DNA of 64,000 nt from Streptomyces sp. DH12 (GCF_020873895.1 NZ_JAHWGT010000009.1:62001-126000); one strand, 5' to 3'; positions 45,877 through 55,820 are shown, counted from the stretch's first letter. Numbers and translations are program-made. The notes: generated by a model not told the origin, from the sequence alone.

Positions 45877-47000
45877 ACGGGCTCCACCGCCCCTTCCGCC
45901 ACCGCGTACCGCCTGCCCGCCAGCACCCCGGGCACGTCGTCGTCGACCGCGGCCGTCACCAGCACCTGCTCGCCGGGGGCGACGAGCTCCGCCAGCCGCT
46001 CCCGCCGCCGGCCGTCGAGCTCGGCGAAGACGTCGTCCAGGACGAGCACGGGCTCGTTGCCCTCGGAGCGCAGCAGGTCGTAGGAGGCGAGCCGCAGCGC
46101 CAGCGCGTACGACCAGGACTCGCCGTGGCTGGCGTACCCCTTGGCGGGCATCTGCCCGAGCATCAGCCCGAGGTCGTCGCGGTGCGGCCCGACGAGGGTG
46201 ACGCCCCGCTCGATCTCCTGCCTGCGGACCTCGGCCAGCGCGCCCAGCAGCCGTTCGGCCAGCTCCTCGCGCCCGGCCGTCACGGCGACGTCACCGACCG
46301 GGCCGCGGTACTCCAGCGCGACGGGGCCGCCACCGGGCGCGAGCTGCTCGTACGCCTTCACGGCGAGCGGCTGGAGCGTGGCGACGAGGTCCAGCCGCTG
46401 GGCGAGGAGCTCCGCGCCGGTGTGCGCGAGGTGCTGGTCCCACACGTCGAGGGTGGACAGGTCCAGGGAGCGGCCGCCGTGCCGGCGGGCCATGGCGGCG
46501 GTCTTCAGGAGGGTGTTGCGCTGCTTGAGGACCCGGTCGTAGTCGGAGCGCACCCCGGCCATGCGCGGCGAGCGCGCGGTGATCAACTCGTCGAGGAACC
46601 GGCGCCGCTCCCCGGGGTCGCCCTTCACCAGGGCGAGGTCCTCGGGCGCGAACAGCACCGTCCGTATGATCCCGAGCACGTCTCGGGGCCTGACCTGGGA
46701 GGACCGGTTGACGCGGGCGCGGTTGGCCTTGCCGGGGTTGAGCTCCAGCTCGACGAGCTGCTGCCGCTCGCCCTGCCGCACCGCCGCGCGGATCACGGCC
46801 CGGTCGGCGCCGATCCGGACGAGGGGCGCGTCGGACGACACGCGGTGGCTGCCGAGGGTCGCGAGGTAGCCGACGGCCTCGACGAGGTTCGTCTTGCCCT
46901 GTCCGTTGGCGCCGACGAAGACGCTGACGCCCGGGTCGAGCGGGACCTCGACCCGGGCGTAGGAGCGGAAGTCGGCCAGCGACAGATGCGTGACGTGCAT
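45873..47000 (-). CDS. recF: DNA repair and replication protein RecF
   Basis: This 375-residue SMC-like ATPase loads RecA at gaps with RecO and RecR. Walker A is GANGQGKTN (about 30-38). The ABC signature lies in the [15 protein letters not shown] area and Walker B in [13 protein letters not shown]. The N-terminus [19 protein letters not shown] is typical. The ATG at 47000 lies 31 bp after gnd, and the stop overlaps the DUF721 gene. Confidence 0.97.
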   Translation of the reverse strand: MHVTHLSLADFRSYARVEVPLDPGVSVFVGANGQGKTNLVEAVGYLATLGSHRVSSDAPLVRIGADRAVIRAAVRQGERQQLVELELNPGKANRARVNRSSQVRPRDVLGIIRTVLFAPEDLALVKGDPGERRRFLDELITARSPRMAGVRSDYDRVLKQRNTLLKTAAMARRHGGRSLDLSTLDVWDQHLAHTGAELLAQRLDLVATLQPLAVKAYEQLAPGGGPVALEYRGPVGDVAVTAGREELAERLLGALAEVRRQEIERGVTLVGPHRDDLGLMLGQMPAKGYASHGESWSYALALRLASYDLLRSEGNEPVLVLDDVFAELDGRRRERLAELVAPGEQVLVTAAVDDDVPGVLAGRRYAVAEGAVEPV

Positions 47001-47031
47001 GGTGGCGCCGACCTCTCCCGGCTGCTGCGTG

Positions 47032-47907
47032 TTACTTGGACTCGACCGCGTGACCGCCGAACTGGTTGCGCAGGGCGGCGATCATCTTCATCTGCGGCGA
47101 GTCGTCCTGCCGCGAGGCGAACCGCGCGAACAGGGAGGCGGTGATCGCGGGCAGCGGCACGGCGTTGTCGATGGCGGCCTCGACCGTCCACCGGCCCTCG
47201 CCGGAGTCCGACGCGTAGCCCCGCAGCTTGCCCAGGTGCTCGTCGTCGTCGAGCGCGCGGACGGCCAGGTCGAGCAGCCAGGAGCGGATGACCGTCCCCT
47301 CCTGCCAGGACCGGAAGACCTCGCGGACGTCGGTGACGGAGTCCACGGCCTCCAGCAGCTCCCAGCCCTCGGCGAAGGCCTGCATCATCGCGTACTCGAT
47401 GCCGTTGTGGACCATCTTCGCGAAGTGGCCGGCGCCGACCTTGCCCGCGTGGACGGAGCCGAAGTCGCCCTCCGGCTTCAGCGCGTCGAAGACCGGCTGG
47501 ACCTTCGCCACGTCCTCGGCGGTGCCGCCGTACATGAGCGCGTAGCCGTTCTCGAGGCCCCACACACCGCCCGAGACGCCGCAGTCGACGAAGCCGATGC
47601 CCTTGGCGGCCAGCTCCGCGGCGTGCTTCTCGTCGTCCGTCCAGCGGGAGTTGCCGCCGTCCACGACGACGTCGCCGGGGGAGAGCAGCTCGGCCAGCCG
47701 GTCGATGGTCGACTGGGTGGCCTCGCCCGCCGGGACCATGACCCAGACGACGCGCGGGCCCTTCAGCGCGCCCACGAGCTCCTCGAGGCTGTGGACGTCG
47801 GCGAGGTCGGCGTTGCGGTCGTACCCGACGACGGTGTGGCCCGCGCGGCGGATGCGCTCGCGCATGTTCCCGCCCATCTTGCCGAGGCCGATGAGACCGA
47901 GCTCCAT
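47032..47907 (-). CDS. gnd: 6-phosphogluconate dehydrogenase, decarboxylating (short, Gnd/YqeC type)
   Basis: This 291-residue oxidative pentose-phosphate enzyme has the NAD(P) site [13 protein letters not shown] at the start, the substrate motif [22 protein letters not shown], and the catalytic lysine region [22 protein letters not shown]. It is of the short class (about 300 residues) rather than the 470-residue enzyme. The ATG at 47907 follows AAGGAAGATCTG; longer starts run into the dnaN spacer. A gnd gene between dnaN and recF is a hallmark of Streptomyces and its relatives. Confidence 0.95.
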   Translation of the reverse strand: MELGLIGLGKMGGNMRERIRRAGHTVVGYDRNADLADVHSLEELVGALKGPRVVWVMVPAGEATQSTIDRLAELLSPGDVVVDGGNSRWTDDEKHAAELAAKGIGFVDCGVSGGVWGLENGYALMYGGTAEDVAKVQPVFDALKPEGDFGSVHAGKVGAGHFAKMVHNGIEYAMMQAFAEGWELLEAVDSVTDVREVFRSWQEGTVIRSWLLDLAVRALDDDEHLGKLRGYASDSGEGRWTVEAAIDNAVPLPAITASLFARFASRQDDSPQMKMIAALRNQFGGHAVESK

Positions 47908-47998
47908 CAGATCTTCCTTACGCGTTGTGTGCGGCTTCGTACCCGTGTCCGAGACTACGCCCGGACACGGGTGCACACCTGTGGGGTCAGCCGCTCAC

Positions 47999-49129
47999 TC
48001 AGCCACTGAGCCGAACCGGCATGATCAGGTACTTGTAGGCCTCGTCGGCCTCCGCGTCCACACCCGGCTTGCCGCTCAGGAGCGCGGGCTTGGTGGAGGT
48101 CGTGAACGACAGCTGGGCGACCGGGGCGTCGATGGCGCTGAGGCCGTCGAGCAGGAAGGTCGGGTTGAAGGCGATCGAGATGTCGTCGCCCTCCAGGTGC
48201 GCGTCCACCCGCTCCACAGCCTGTGCGTCGTCGCTGGAGCCGGCCTCCAGGATGAGCACCCCCTGCTCGAAGCTGAGCCGGACCGGGGTGTTGCGCTCGG
48301 CGACCAGCGCCACGCGCTTCACGGCCTCGACGAACGGCGCCGTCTCGATCGTGGCGATCGAGTTGAACTCGGTCGGGAAGAGCGTCCGGTACTTCGGCAG
48401 GTCGCCCTCGAGCAGCCGGGTCGTCGTGCGCCGGCCCGCGCCCTCGAAGCCGATGAGGCCCTCGCCGGCGCCGGAGCCGGAGAGCGCCAGGGTGACCGTG
48501 TCACCGCTGGTGAGTGCCTTGGCGGTGTCGAGGAGCGTCTTGGCGGGCACCAGCGCGACGGCCGACGCGTCCGGGGACTCCGGCTTCCACAGGAACTCGC
48601 GCACCGCGAAGCGGTAGCGGTCGGTGGAGGCCAGCGTGACCCGGTCGCCCTCGATCTCGATGCGTACGCCGGTGAGCACGGGGAGCGTGTCGTCACGGCC
48701 GGCGGCGATGGCGACCTGGGCCGCGGCGGAGGCGAAGACCTCGCCGGGGACCGTGCCGGTCGCGGTCGGCATCTGCGGCAGCGCCGGGTACTCCTCCACC
48801 GGCAGGGTGTGGAGGGTGAAGCGGGACGAGCCGCAGACCACCGTCGCCCGTACACCGTCTGTGGAAATCTCCACGGGGCGGTTGGGGAGGGCGCGGCAGA
48901 TGTCGGCGAGCAGTCGCCCGGACACCAGGACCGTGCCGTCCTCCTCGACCTCGGCGTCGACGGAGACCCGCGCGGAGACCTCGTAGTCGAAGCTGGAGAA
49001 GCTCAGCGCACCGTCCTCGGCCTTCAGCAGAAGGCCCGCGAGCACGGGCGCGGGCGGACGGGCCGGGAGGCTGCGGGCCACCCAGGCCACCGCCTCCGCG
49101 AGTACATCGCGCTCCACCCGGATTTTCAC
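47999..49129 (-). CDS. dnaN: DNA polymerase III beta sliding clamp
   Basis: This 376-residue clamp forms a ring dimer that tethers the replicative polymerase. The N-terminus MKIRVERDVLAEAVAWVARSLP and the end AYKYLIMPVRLSG are typical, and three repeated clamp domains cover the length. The GTG at 49129 follows AGGAGGCGGCGTACG. It is the first gene downstream of oriC in the leftward direction. Confidence 0.98.
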   Translation of the reverse strand: MKIRVERDVLAEAVAWVARSLPARPPAPVLAGLLLKAEDGALSFSSFDYEVSARVSVDAEVEEDGTVLVSGRLLADICRALPNRPVEISTDGVRATVVCGSSRFTLHTLPVEEYPALPQMPTATGTVPGEVFASAAAQVAIAAGRDDTLPVLTGVRIEIEGDRVTLASTDRYRFAVREFLWKPESPDASAVALVPAKTLLDTAKALTSGDTVTLALSGSGAGEGLIGFEGAGRRTTTRLLEGDLPKYRTLFPTEFNSIATIETAPFVEAVKRVALVAERNTPVRLSFEQGVLILEAGSSDDAQAVERVDAHLEGDDISIAFNPTFLLDGLSAIDAPVAQLSFTTSTKPALLSGKPGVDAEADEAYKYLIMPVRLSG

Positions 49130-49310
49130 CGTACGCCGCCTCCTGCTTTCGCTGGCTCGCCCTGCTGGCCTTCCTCGTCCGGCATCCGGTGCCTCCGCCG
49201 CCGTGGCGCCGGGGTCGGGTTGCCGGGGTCCAGTCTGACGTACGCCGCCGACAGTCGGTGCGGCTCGGGGTCAAGTCGCGCCGTGCCGCAGCCGGCGGTC
49301 CGGGCCCGAG

Positions 49311-49873
49311 TTGTGCACAGCCCCTGCTTCCCATCGGATTCCCAGCTAACTCTGAGTGGGAGTAGTAGTAGGTGCTGTGGAAACCGTGGATAACGCCGTT
49401 TGCGCAGGTCACGGCCTGAATTTTGTCCACCGGCCCTGTGGGCGGCAGCGGTGGACAACCGGGGTCCGCTGTGGACGCGGCAAAGTTCTGCACACCCGAT
49501 GCACAGGCAGGGCGCACTTCTCCCCAGCGCCGTCCCCAGCTTTACCCACGTTCCCCACAGCCCAATCCGGCGCCTTGGTGTGACCGCTTTCACTCGCGGC
49601 AGTGAGCGGGGGTGTTTCGTTGCCGAACAGTGGACAGCGGTGTGGAGAAGCTGTGGACCATGGCCCCGTTCCTGTGGGCCGCTGGTGGACAACCGCGAGC
49701 ACCGCTTGTGGACGGTTTCTCTGTCCACAGGCTGTGGAGGGCGGTCGGCCACAATTCCACAACCGGCTGACCAGGCATGATCGTAGAGGCGACGGTCCGC
49801 CTGTGGAGGAGATCCGGATAACTCGGGGGTCCCCAGGCTGTGGACGGGAGATCGACCGTACTTCTGTGGAGAA
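49311..49873. other. oriC: Chromosomal origin of replication oriC (DnaA-box cluster)
   Basis: In the 1.05-kb gap between dnaA and dnaN there are about seventeen DnaA-box-like 9-mers related to TTGTCCACA. Plus-strand sites start at 49311, 49423, 49551, 49721 (CTGTCCACA) and 49753. Minus-strand sites start at 49376, 49385, 49450 (GGTGGACAA), 49470, 49629, 49641, 49652, 49684 (GGTGGACAA), 49707, 49733, 49802, 49839 and 49865. The spread and number match the known Streptomyces oriC (about nineteen boxes between dnaA and dnaN). No strongly AT-rich unwinding element stands out; the least GC-rich patch is about 49340-49370. Confidence 0.95.
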
Positions 49874-49954
49874 CGAGCCGGGCGGCGACGGTATTCGAAC
49901 ACCGGGGAGGGTGCTCGGAGGCCGGCTGGGCTCCCGGAGGACAGCCGGAAGGGC

Positions 49955-50069
49955 CCGGCGGGTGGTCCGAGAGGTGTCCGGCGGGGTGGTTCGGGGACGT
50001 CCGGCGGGGTGGTTCGGAGACGTCCGGCGGGTGGCCCGGTGGACGTCCGGCGGGTGGCTCAGAGGCGCT
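49955..50069. repeat. Five tandem 23-bp repeats between oriC and the dnaA stop
   Basis: Units start at 49955, 49978, 50001, 50024 and 50047, with consensus CCGGCGGG(G)TGGTTCGGAGACGT. The second and third differ at one position; the outer ones are more diverged. They lie 82 bp from the last DnaA box and 110 bp from the dnaA stop. Confidence 0.85.
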
Positions 50070-50115
50070 TCGAAGGCCGGTCCAGGGCCGGCTTCGGGCG
50101 CTTCCGGGAACGACG

Positions 50116-50148
50116 GAGGGCGCCCCGGACCCCGTCCGGAACGCCCTC
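50116..50148 (-). terminator. Hairpin downstream of dnaA
   Basis: GAGGGCG (50116-50122) pairs with CGCCCTC (50142-50148), and CCGGA pairs with TCCGG inside. It begins 31 bp after the dnaA stop on the minus strand. Confidence 0.6.
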
Positions 50149-50178
50149 GCGTGCCCCGCCCTGGCCCCGTCGGCGGGA

Positions 50179-52029
50179 TCAGCCGTTCTTGATGCGGTTG
50201 GTCAGCTCCGTGACCTGGTTGTAGATGGAGCGGCGCTCCGCCATCAGCGCGCGGATCTTCCGGTCCGCGTGCATCACCGTCGTGTGGTCCCGGCCGCCGA
50301 ACTGCGCGCCGATCTTCGGCAGCGACAGGTCCGTGAGCTCCCGGCACAGGTACATCGCGATCTGGCGGGCCGTCACCAGTACGCGGCTGCGCGACGATCC
50401 GCACAGGTCCTCGACCGTCAGGCCGAAGTAGTCCGCCGTCGCCGCCATGATGGCGCCCGCGGTGATCTCCGGAGCGCTGTCCTCGCCACCCGGGATCAGG
50501 TCCTTGAGCACGCTCTCGGTGAGCACCAGGTCCACCGGCTGCCGGTTGAGGCTGGCGAACGCCGTCACCCGGATCAGCGCGCCCTCCAACTCGCGGATGT
50601 TCCGCGAGATCCGCGACGCGATGAACTCCAGCACCTCCGGGGGGGCGTTGAGCTGCTCCTGCACCGCCTTCTTGCGCAGGATCGCGATCCGCGTCTCCAG
50701 CTCCGGCGGCTGGACGTCCGTCGTCAGCCCCCACTCGAACCGGTTGCGCAACCGGTCCTCCAGCGTCATCAGCTGCTTGGGCGGCCGGTCCGAGGAGAGC
50801 ACGATCTGCTTGTTGGCGTTGTGGAGGGTGTTGAAGGTGTGGAAGAACTCCTCCTGCGTCGACTCCTTGCTCGCCAGGAACTGGATGTCGTCGACGAGCA
50901 GGATGTCCACGTCGCGGTAGCGCTTGCGGAAGGTGTCGCCCTTGCCGTCGCGGATGGAGTTGATGAACTCGTTGGTGAACTCCTCCGAACTCACGTACCG
51001 CACCCGGGTGCCCGGGTAGAGGCTGCGGGCGTAGTGCCCGATCGCGTGCAGGAGGTGCGTCTTGCCGAGCCCGGACTCGCCGTAGATGAAGAGCGGGTTG
51101 TAGGCCTTGGCCGGCGCCTCGGCGACCGCGACGGCCGCCGCGTGCGCGAACCGGTTCGACGAGCCGATGACGAACGTGTCGAAGAGGTACTTCGGGTTGA
51201 GCCGCGCGTGCTGCTCCCCCGGCGCGCCCGAGCCGCCGGACCCCGCGCCCCCGCCCGTACCGCCCATGGGCCCCGGCCCGCCCATGGAACCGGGTCCGCC
51301 CATCGAGCCGTGACCCGGCGCCTGGCCGCGGTCGCCCGCGCCGCCCCGGCCGCCCGGCCCGCCGGAGCCCGAGGGGCCGCCCGGCCGGTGCTGGTGCCCC
51401 TGGGAATCGGGGAGCTCGCGCCGCTCGCCGCGGCGGGAGTCGTACCCGCCGTGCTCGGGGCCCGGCGGGGTGCCGTAGTCGTGGTGCGGCTGCTGCGGCC
51501 GGGCCGTCGCGTACGGGTCGCGGTCCTGGAAGCCGCCGAGCCGCGGCTGCTGCCAGGACAGGTCCTCCTGGGCGCGCGGCCAGGCACCGGGCTCGGGGCG
51601 CTGCTGCTGGTAGTCGGGGTAGGCGGGGCGCACACCCGGCAGGCCGTCGTCGGTGGGCCGGCCGTACGCGTCGTACGGCTCGCCCTGGCCCCGCTCGTCG
51701 TACCGGGACTGGTGGGGCTGGTGGCGCTCCGGGCCGGGCGGCGGGGCCTGGTCGCCCGCGGAGTCGTCCACGGTGATCGCGATCCGGATGGGGCGGCCGC
51801 ACTCGCGGCTCAGCGTGTCGCTGATCAGCGGGGCGAGCCGGCCCTCCAGGACGCGCTTGCCCCACTCGTTGGGAACGGCGAGGAGGGCGGTGTCCGCCAC
51901 CAGGGCGAGCGGCTGGCACCGCTCGATCCACTGCTTGTCCTTCGGCTCGATGCCCTGCTGCCCCTCACCGAGCAGGTGCTCCAGCACTCGTGGCCACACT
52001 GCGGCAAGATCAGCAGGTACGTCAGCCAC
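50179..52029 (-). CDS. dnaA: Chromosomal replication initiator DnaA
   Basis: This 616-residue AAA+ initiator binds the boxes at oriC. Domain I (about 1-85) is followed by a very long domain II (about 90-275) rich in Pro, Gln, Gly and Tyr with [17 protein letters not shown]-type repeats. The AAA+ domain has Walker [17 protein letters not shown] and Walker [13 protein letters not shown]. The C-terminal DNA-binding domain carries the signature [15 protein letters not shown]. The long domain II is characteristic of Streptomyces. The GTG at 52029 has only a weak ribosome site (GAGAGAGCG). A consensus DnaA box lies just upstream of its -35 region, suggesting self-control. Confidence 0.98.
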   Translation of the reverse strand: MADVPADLAAVWPRVLEHLLGEGQQGIEPKDKQWIERCQPLALVADTALLAVPNEWGKRVLEGRLAPLISDTLSRECGRPIRIAITVDDSAGDQAPPPGPERHQPHQSRYDERGQGEPYDAYGRPTDDGLPGVRPAYPDYQQQRPEPGAWPRAQEDLSWQQPRLGGFQDRDPYATARPQQPHHDYGTPPGPEHGGYDSRRGERRELPDSQGHQHRPGGPSGSGGPGGRGGAGDRGQAPGHGSMGGPGSMGGPGPMGGTGGGAGSGGSGAPGEQHARLNPKYLFDTFVIGSSNRFAHAAAVAVAEAPAKAYNPLFIYGESGLGKTHLLHAIGHYARSLYPGTRVRYVSSEEFTNEFINSIRDGKGDTFRKRYRDVDILLVDDIQFLASKESTQEEFFHTFNTLHNANKQIVLSSDRPPKQLMTLEDRLRNRFEWGLTTDVQPPELETRIAILRKKAVQEQLNAPPEVLEFIASRISRNIRELEGALIRVTAFASLNRQPVDLVLTESVLKDLIPGGEDSAPEITAGAIMAATADYFGLTVEDLCGSSRSRVLVTARQIAMYLCRELTDLSLPKIGAQFGGRDHTTVMHADRKIRALMAERRSIYNQVTELTNRIKNG

Positions 52030-52115
52030 GGGGCACGCTCTCTCACGGGTCCCACGAATGTGTGTTTCTGGGACGGGATGGGAAGGACAGGCAGGAAACG
52101 AATCCGAGTCCGGCC

Positions 52116-52145
52116 ACGGTAGTCGCGGCAGCTCGCGCGGTTCAA
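52116..52145 (-). promoter_or_regulatory. dnaA promoter
   Basis: On the minus strand, -35 TTGAAC (52145-52140) and -10 TACCGT (52121-52116) are separated by 18 bp. This is a good match to the main vegetative (HrdB-type) consensus. The -10 and spacer are the same as in the rpmH promoter on the other strand. Confidence 0.6.
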
Positions 52146-52149
52146 GTTG

Positions 52150-52158
52150 TTGTCCACA
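52150..52158 (+). promoter_or_regulatory. Consensus DnaA box at the dnaA promoter
   Basis: TTGTCCACA is the preferred Streptomyces DnaA box, four bases upstream of the dnaA -35 hexamer. Bound DnaA would contact or block RNA polymerase, consistent with autoregulation. Confidence 0.75.
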
Positions 52159-52192
52159 GCCTGTGCATAGCCGGGGCCGCTGTCATGCTGGT

Positions 52193-52222
52193 TTGACCGG
52201 ATGGCGCAGCCGCGCGTACCGT
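52193..52222 (+). promoter_or_regulatory. rpmH promoter
   Basis: TTGACC (52193-52198) and TACCGT (52217-52222) have an 18-bp spacer, an HrdB-type promoter about 165 bp upstream of rpmH. Confidence 0.55.
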
Positions 52223-52389
52223 AACCAGGTCGAGTTGTCGATGGCTGCTGCCGCCTGCCTCCGATGGGCAAAGATCATGGTCAGTGATCGTGAAGCGGTG
52301 CACTCGGGCGTATTGCGAGCTACTCGTGGGCGCACGGTGACAGCCAGGCGATGTCCCGCCACCACCCGAATCATTTCTGGAGCCCCCGA

Positions 52390-52527
52390 GTGAGCAAGCG
52401 CACCTTCCAGCCGAACAACCGTCGTCGCGCGAAGACCCACGGTTTCCGTCTGCGCATGCGTACCCGCGCCGGCCGCGCCATCCTGGCGAACCGCCGCAGC
52501 AAGGGTCGCGCCAACCTGTCCGCCTGA
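52390..52527 (+). CDS. rpmH: 50S ribosomal protein L34
   Basis: This 45-residue, very basic ribosomal protein has the sequence opening [19 protein letters not shown] and ending [11 protein letters not shown], diagnostic of L34. The GTG at 52390 follows GGAGCCCCCGA. It is the first gene of the rightward rpmH-rnpA-yidD-yidC-jag unit, driven by the promoter at 52193-52222. Confidence 0.97.
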   Translation: MSKRTFQPNNRRRAKTHGFRLRMRTRAGRAILANRRSKGRANLSA

Positions 52528-52547
52528 TCGCTTAAACAGGTCATGAC

Positions 52548-52919
52548 GTGCTGCCTACCGAGAATCGGCTGAGGCGGCGCGAGGACTTCGCGACCGCGGT
52601 ACGCCGAGGACGCCGGGCCGGCCGCCCGCTCCTCGTCGTCCACCTGAGAAGCGGTGCAACGGACCCGCACGCGTCAGGGGAGAGCGCTCCCCCGACACGT
52701 GCGGGTTTCGTCGTCAGCAAGGCCGTCGGCGGGGCAGTCGTCCGCAACCAGGTGAAGCGCAGACTGCGGCACCTGATGCGGGAGCGGCTCGCCGTCCTGC
52801 CCCCCGGTAGCCTGGTGGTAGTACGAGCGCTGCCCGGCGCGGGCGACGCCGACCATGCACAGCTGGCCCGAGACCTGGACGCCGCCCTGGGGCGGCTGCT
52901 GGGAGGGGGCGCGCGATGA
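52548..52919 (+). CDS. rnpA: Ribonuclease P protein component
   Basis: This 123-residue basic cofactor of the RNase P ribozyme processes tRNA 5' ends. Family markers are [57 protein letters not shown] (the RNR motif region) and [10 protein letters not shown]. The GTG at 52548 lies 20 bp after rpmH; the stop overlaps yidD (ATGA). Confidence 0.96.
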   Translation: MLPTENRLRRREDFATAVRRGRRAGRPLLVVHLRSGATDPHASGESAPPTRAGFVVSKAVGGAVVRNQVKRRLRHLMRERLAVLPPGSLVVVRALPGAGDADHAQLARDLDAALGRLLGGGAR

Positions 52920-53242
52920 AGTACCCGCTGCTGGCCCTGATCAAGATCTACCAGTGGACGATCAGCCCACTGCTGGGCCCGGTCTGCAGGTACTACCCCT
53001 CGTGTTCCCACTACGGCTACACCGCCATCGACCGGCACGGTGCCCTCAAGGGCACGGCCCTCACCGCCTGGCGGATCCTCCGCTGCAACCCGTGGTCGCC
53101 CGGCGGGGTGGACCACGTGCCGCCGCGCAAGCGCCCCCGCTGGCACGAAACGCTGCGCGCACGGCTGCGCGGCGACGAGGGCGCGCGCTCCGACGGGGCG
53201 AGCCCGGCCGCAGAGACCTCGCCCAATGCTCAAGGAGCCTGA
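52916..53242 (+). CDS. yidD: Membrane protein insertion efficiency factor YidD
   Basis: This 108-residue protein has the family core [29 protein letters not shown] and [28 protein letters not shown], with the three conserved cysteines. An extra charged C-terminal tail of about 35 residues follows. It assists YidC-dependent insertion and lies directly before yidC. Confidence 0.95.
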   Translation: MKYPLLALIKIYQWTISPLLGPVCRYYPSCSHYGYTAIDRHGALKGTALTAWRILRCNPWSPGGVDHVPPRKRPRWHETLRARLRGDEGARSDGASPAAETSPNAQGA

Positions 53243-53245
53243 TTA

Positions 53246-54481
53246 GTGGACACGATTGGAAATCTGTTCAGCTTCATCACCGGACCCGTCTCGTGGATCA
53301 TCGTCCAGTTCCACAAGTTGTACGGGGCGATCTTCGGGCCCGACACGGGCTGGGCCTGGGGTCTGTCCATCGTGTCCCTGGTGATCGTCATCCGCATCTG
53401 CCTGATCCCGCTCTTCGTGAAGCAGATCAAGTCGATGCGGAACATGCAGGCGCTCCAGCCGAAGATGAAGGCCATCCAGGAGCGCTACAAGAACGACCGG
53501 CAGCGTCAGTCCGAAGAGATGATGAAGCTGTACAAGGAGACGGGCACCAACCCGCTCTCCTCGTGCCTCCCCATCCTTCTGCAGTCGCCGTTCTTCTTCG
53601 CCCTCTACCACGTGCTCAGCAAGATCGCGTCGGGCGACACCATCGGCAGCCTCAACCAGCAGCTGGTCGACAGCGCGCGTGAGGCCCACATCTTCGGCGC
53701 CCCGATCGCGGCCAAGTTCATGGACGACCCGGGCAAGGTGGAGGCGCTCAACGCCACCCTCATGGACGTCCGCATCGTCACCGCGATCATGATCGTGCTG
53801 ATGTCGGCGTCGCAGTTCTTCACCCAGCGCCAGCTGATGCAGAAGAACGTCGACCTGACGGTGAAGACCCCGTACATGCAGCAGCAGAAGATGCTGATGT
53901 ACATCTTCCCGATCATCTTCGCCGTGATGGGCATCAACTTCCCCGTCGGCGTCCTCGTCTACTGGCTGACCACCAACGTGTGGACCATGGGCCAGCAGAT
54001 GTACGTGATCAACCAGAACCCGACGCCGGGCAGCAAGGCCCAGGACCACTACCTGCAGCGACTGCTGAAGAGCGTCACCCAGCACGGCGAGGTGCGGGGT
54101 CGCCGCAAGCGCGCCGTCGTCCAGGCCATCGTCGCCAAGGGCCCGGACCGCAACGACAACGAGCGCCGCTTCGTCAGCTCCCTCGCCAAGGCCGGCTTCT
54201 CCGCCCAGGCCGACGGCACCGTGGAGAAGGTCGACCCGGCCGTCGCCGAGGCCGAGGCCGCGGCGGCCCGCCGCCAGCAGCCCAAGCGTCAGACGAAGGC
54301 CAAGCGCCAGGCGGCCACCGTCCAGCAGGGCACGGCCAAGCACTCGCTGGAGAAGAAGGCCGACCAGGAGGAGCCCGACCAGCCCCGGCAGGGCAAGGCC
54401 GGCTCCGGCTCCACCCGTCAAGCCAAGTCCGGTCAGCGCAAGGGCCCGCAGCGGCCCAAGCACCCGTCGTCGAAGAAGTAA
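53246..54481 (+). CDS. yidC: Membrane protein insertase YidC/Oxa1
   Basis: This 411-residue insertase is of the short Gram-positive type without the large periplasmic domain. The conserved core [28 protein letters not shown] carries the hydrophilic-groove arginine. The hairpin [39 protein letters not shown] and the later helices ([31 protein letters not shown]) complete the fold. A basic Lys/Gln/Arg tail of about 115 residues (about 300-411) probably contacts ribosomes. The GTG at 53246 lies three bases after the yidD stop, in the same unit. Confidence 0.96.
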   Translation: MDTIGNLFSFITGPVSWIIVQFHKLYGAIFGPDTGWAWGLSIVSLVIVIRICLIPLFVKQIKSMRNMQALQPKMKAIQERYKNDRQRQSEEMMKLYKETGTNPLSSCLPILLQSPFFFALYHVLSKIASGDTIGSLNQQLVDSAREAHIFGAPIAAKFMDDPGKVEALNATLMDVRIVTAIMIVLMSASQFFTQRQLMQKNVDLTVKTPYMQQQKMLMYIFPIIFAVMGINFPVGVLVYWLTTNVWTMGQQMYVINQNPTPGSKAQDHYLQRLLKSVTQHGEVRGRRKRAVVQAIVAKGPDRNDNERRFVSSLAKAGFSAQADGTVEKVDPAVAEAEAAAARRQQPKRQTKAKRQAATVQQGTAKHSLEKKADQEEPDQPRQGKAGSGSTRQAKSGQRKGPQRPKHPSSKK

Positions 54482-54495
54482 GAAGGAGTCCATCC

Positions 54496-55005
54496 GTGAC
54501 GGAAGGCACCACGTCCGCCGCCGAGGGTGGCGACACCCTCACCCGCCTTGAGCAGGAGGGCGAGATCGCGGCCGACTACCTCGAGGGTCTGCTCGACATC
54601 GCCGACCTCGACGGCGACATCGACATGGACGTCGAGGGCGACCGCGCGGCGGTCTCCATCGTCGGCGACTCGTCCGGCCGCGATCTGCAGAAGCTCGTCG
54701 GCCACGATGGTGAGGTGCTGGAGGCCCTGCAGGAGCTGACGCGTCTCGCCGTGCACCGGGAGACCGGCGACCGCAGCCGGCTCATGCTGGACATCGCGGG
54801 TTTCCGCGCCAAGAGGCGCGCCGAGCTCACCGAGCTGGGCGCCCAGGCCGCGGACGAGGCGAAGAACAGCGGCGAGCCCGTCAGGCTCAAGCCCATGAGC
54901 CCCTTCGAGCGGAAGGTCGTCCACGATGCGGTAGCGGCGGCCGGTCTGCGCAGCGAGTCCGAGGGCGAGGAGCCGCAGCGCTTCGTCGTCGTGCTCCCCG
55001 CCTGA
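54496..55005 (+). CDS. jag: Jag-like RNA-binding protein (KH and R3H domains)
   Basis: This 169-residue protein has a KH-II-like domain (about 30-105; SSGRDLQKLVGHDGEVLEALQELTRLAVHRETGD) and an R3H domain (about 105-165; PFERKVVHDAVAAAGLRSESEGEEPQRFVVVLP). The N-terminal Jag domain seen in firmicutes is missing, as usual for actinobacteria. It is the SpoIIIJ-associated RNA-binding protein (KhpB family). The GTG at 54496 follows AAGGAGTCCATCC. A hairpin closes the unit. Confidence 0.94.
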   Translation: MTEGTTSAAEGGDTLTRLEQEGEIAADYLEGLLDIADLDGDIDMDVEGDRAAVSIVGDSSGRDLQKLVGHDGEVLEALQELTRLAVHRETGDRSRLMLDIAGFRAKRRAELTELGAQAADEAKNSGEPVRLKPMSPFERKVVHDAVAAAGLRSESEGEEPQRFVVVLPA

Positions 55006-55018
55006 CCCTCTCGAACCC

Positions 55019-55048
55019 TCGGCCCCGTCTGTTCGCAGGCGGGGCCGA
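55019..55048 (+). terminator. Hairpin after jag
   Basis: TCGGCCCCG (55019-55027) pairs with CGGGGCCGA (55040-55048) and is followed by TCTTTGTC, the closest to a classical factor-independent terminator in the window. Confidence 0.85.
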
Positions 55049-55109
55049 TCTTTGTCAGCCTGATAGTCAGCCACCCAGTGCGGTAGTGCGGTACGGAAGG
55101 ACGGTTCCC

Positions 55110-55820
55110 GTGTCGGAGGCAGAGGAACTTCCCCCTGCGCCCCAGGAGGCGCAGATGGTGTTCGGCGAGTTCTTCCCGGAGGCGGTCCGGTACGCGGAAC
55201 TGCTCGCGGACGCGGGGGTCAAGCGCGGCCTCATCGGCCCCCGGGAAGTACCGCGGCTGTGGGAGAGGCACCTGCTGAACTGCGCGGTGCTCTCCGAGGT
55301 CGTGCCCGAAGGCGTGACGGTCTGTGACGTGGGCTCCGGAGCCGGCCTGCCCGGCATCCCGCTCGCGCTGGTACGACCGGATCTCAAGATCACACTCCTG
55401 GAGCCGCTGCTCCGGCGGACGAACTTCCTCCAGGAGATCGTCGAGCTGCTGGGGCTGGACCATGTGACGGTCGTGCGGGGCCGCGCCGAGGAGATGCTCG
55501 GCAAGGTGCCCCCCGTGCACGTGGTCACCGCCCGCGCCGTCGCGCCCCTGGACCGGCTGGCCGGCTGGGGCGTTCCACTGCTGCGGCCCTACGGCGAGAT
55601 GCTGGCGCTGAAGGGCGACACGGCGGAGGAGGAGATCCAGGGCGCCCGCGCCGCGCTGAGCAAGCTCGGTGTCGTCCGCACGTCGGTGCTCCAGGTCGGC
55701 GAGGGGATCGTCGACCCGATGTCCACGGTGGTCCGGGTAGAGGTCGGGGAGAGCCCCGGTGGCGTCAGGTTCGCCGCGAAGCGGGCCAAGGCGGCGAGGA
55801 CCTCACGCCGACGCCGGTGA
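55110..55820 (+). CDS. rsmG: 16S rRNA m7G527 methyltransferase RsmG
   Basis: This 236-residue SAM-dependent enzyme methylates G527 of 16S rRNA; loss gives low-level streptomycin resistance and antibiotic overproduction in Streptomyces. The SAM motif VCDVGSGAGLPGIPLALVRPDLKITLLEPL and the ARAVAPLDRLAGW stretch are typical. The GTG at 55110 follows GGAAGGACGGTTCCC. A GTG 24 bases upstream is in frame but lacks a site. A basic tail (KRAKAARTSRRRR) closes the protein. Confidence 0.95.
   Translation: MSEAEELPPAPQEAQMVFGEFFPEAVRYAELLADAGVKRGLIGPREVPRLWERHLLNCAVLSEVVPEGVTVCDVGSGAGLPGIPLALVRPDLKITLLEPLLRRTNFLQEIVELLGLDHVTVVRGRAEEMLGKVPPVHVVTARAVAPLDRLAGWGVPLLRPYGEMLALKGDTAEEEIQGARAALSKLGVVRTSVLQVGEGIVDPMSTVVRVEVGESPGGVRFAAKRAKAARTSRRRR

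Larger units (their letters stand above)
52030..52389. other. Divergent dnaA/rpmH intergenic region (360 bp)
   Basis: No gene is seen here. The region holds the dnaA promoter (52116-52145), the DnaA box (52150-52158) and the rpmH promoter (52193-52222), leaving leaders of about 80 and 160 bp. Confidence 0.6.

Noticed and set aside
49409-51931. 840-codon minus-strand frame through dnaA and oriC
   Set aside because: It is an out-of-frame shadow of dnaA that crosses the DnaA boxes and repeats; no protein family is recognisable.
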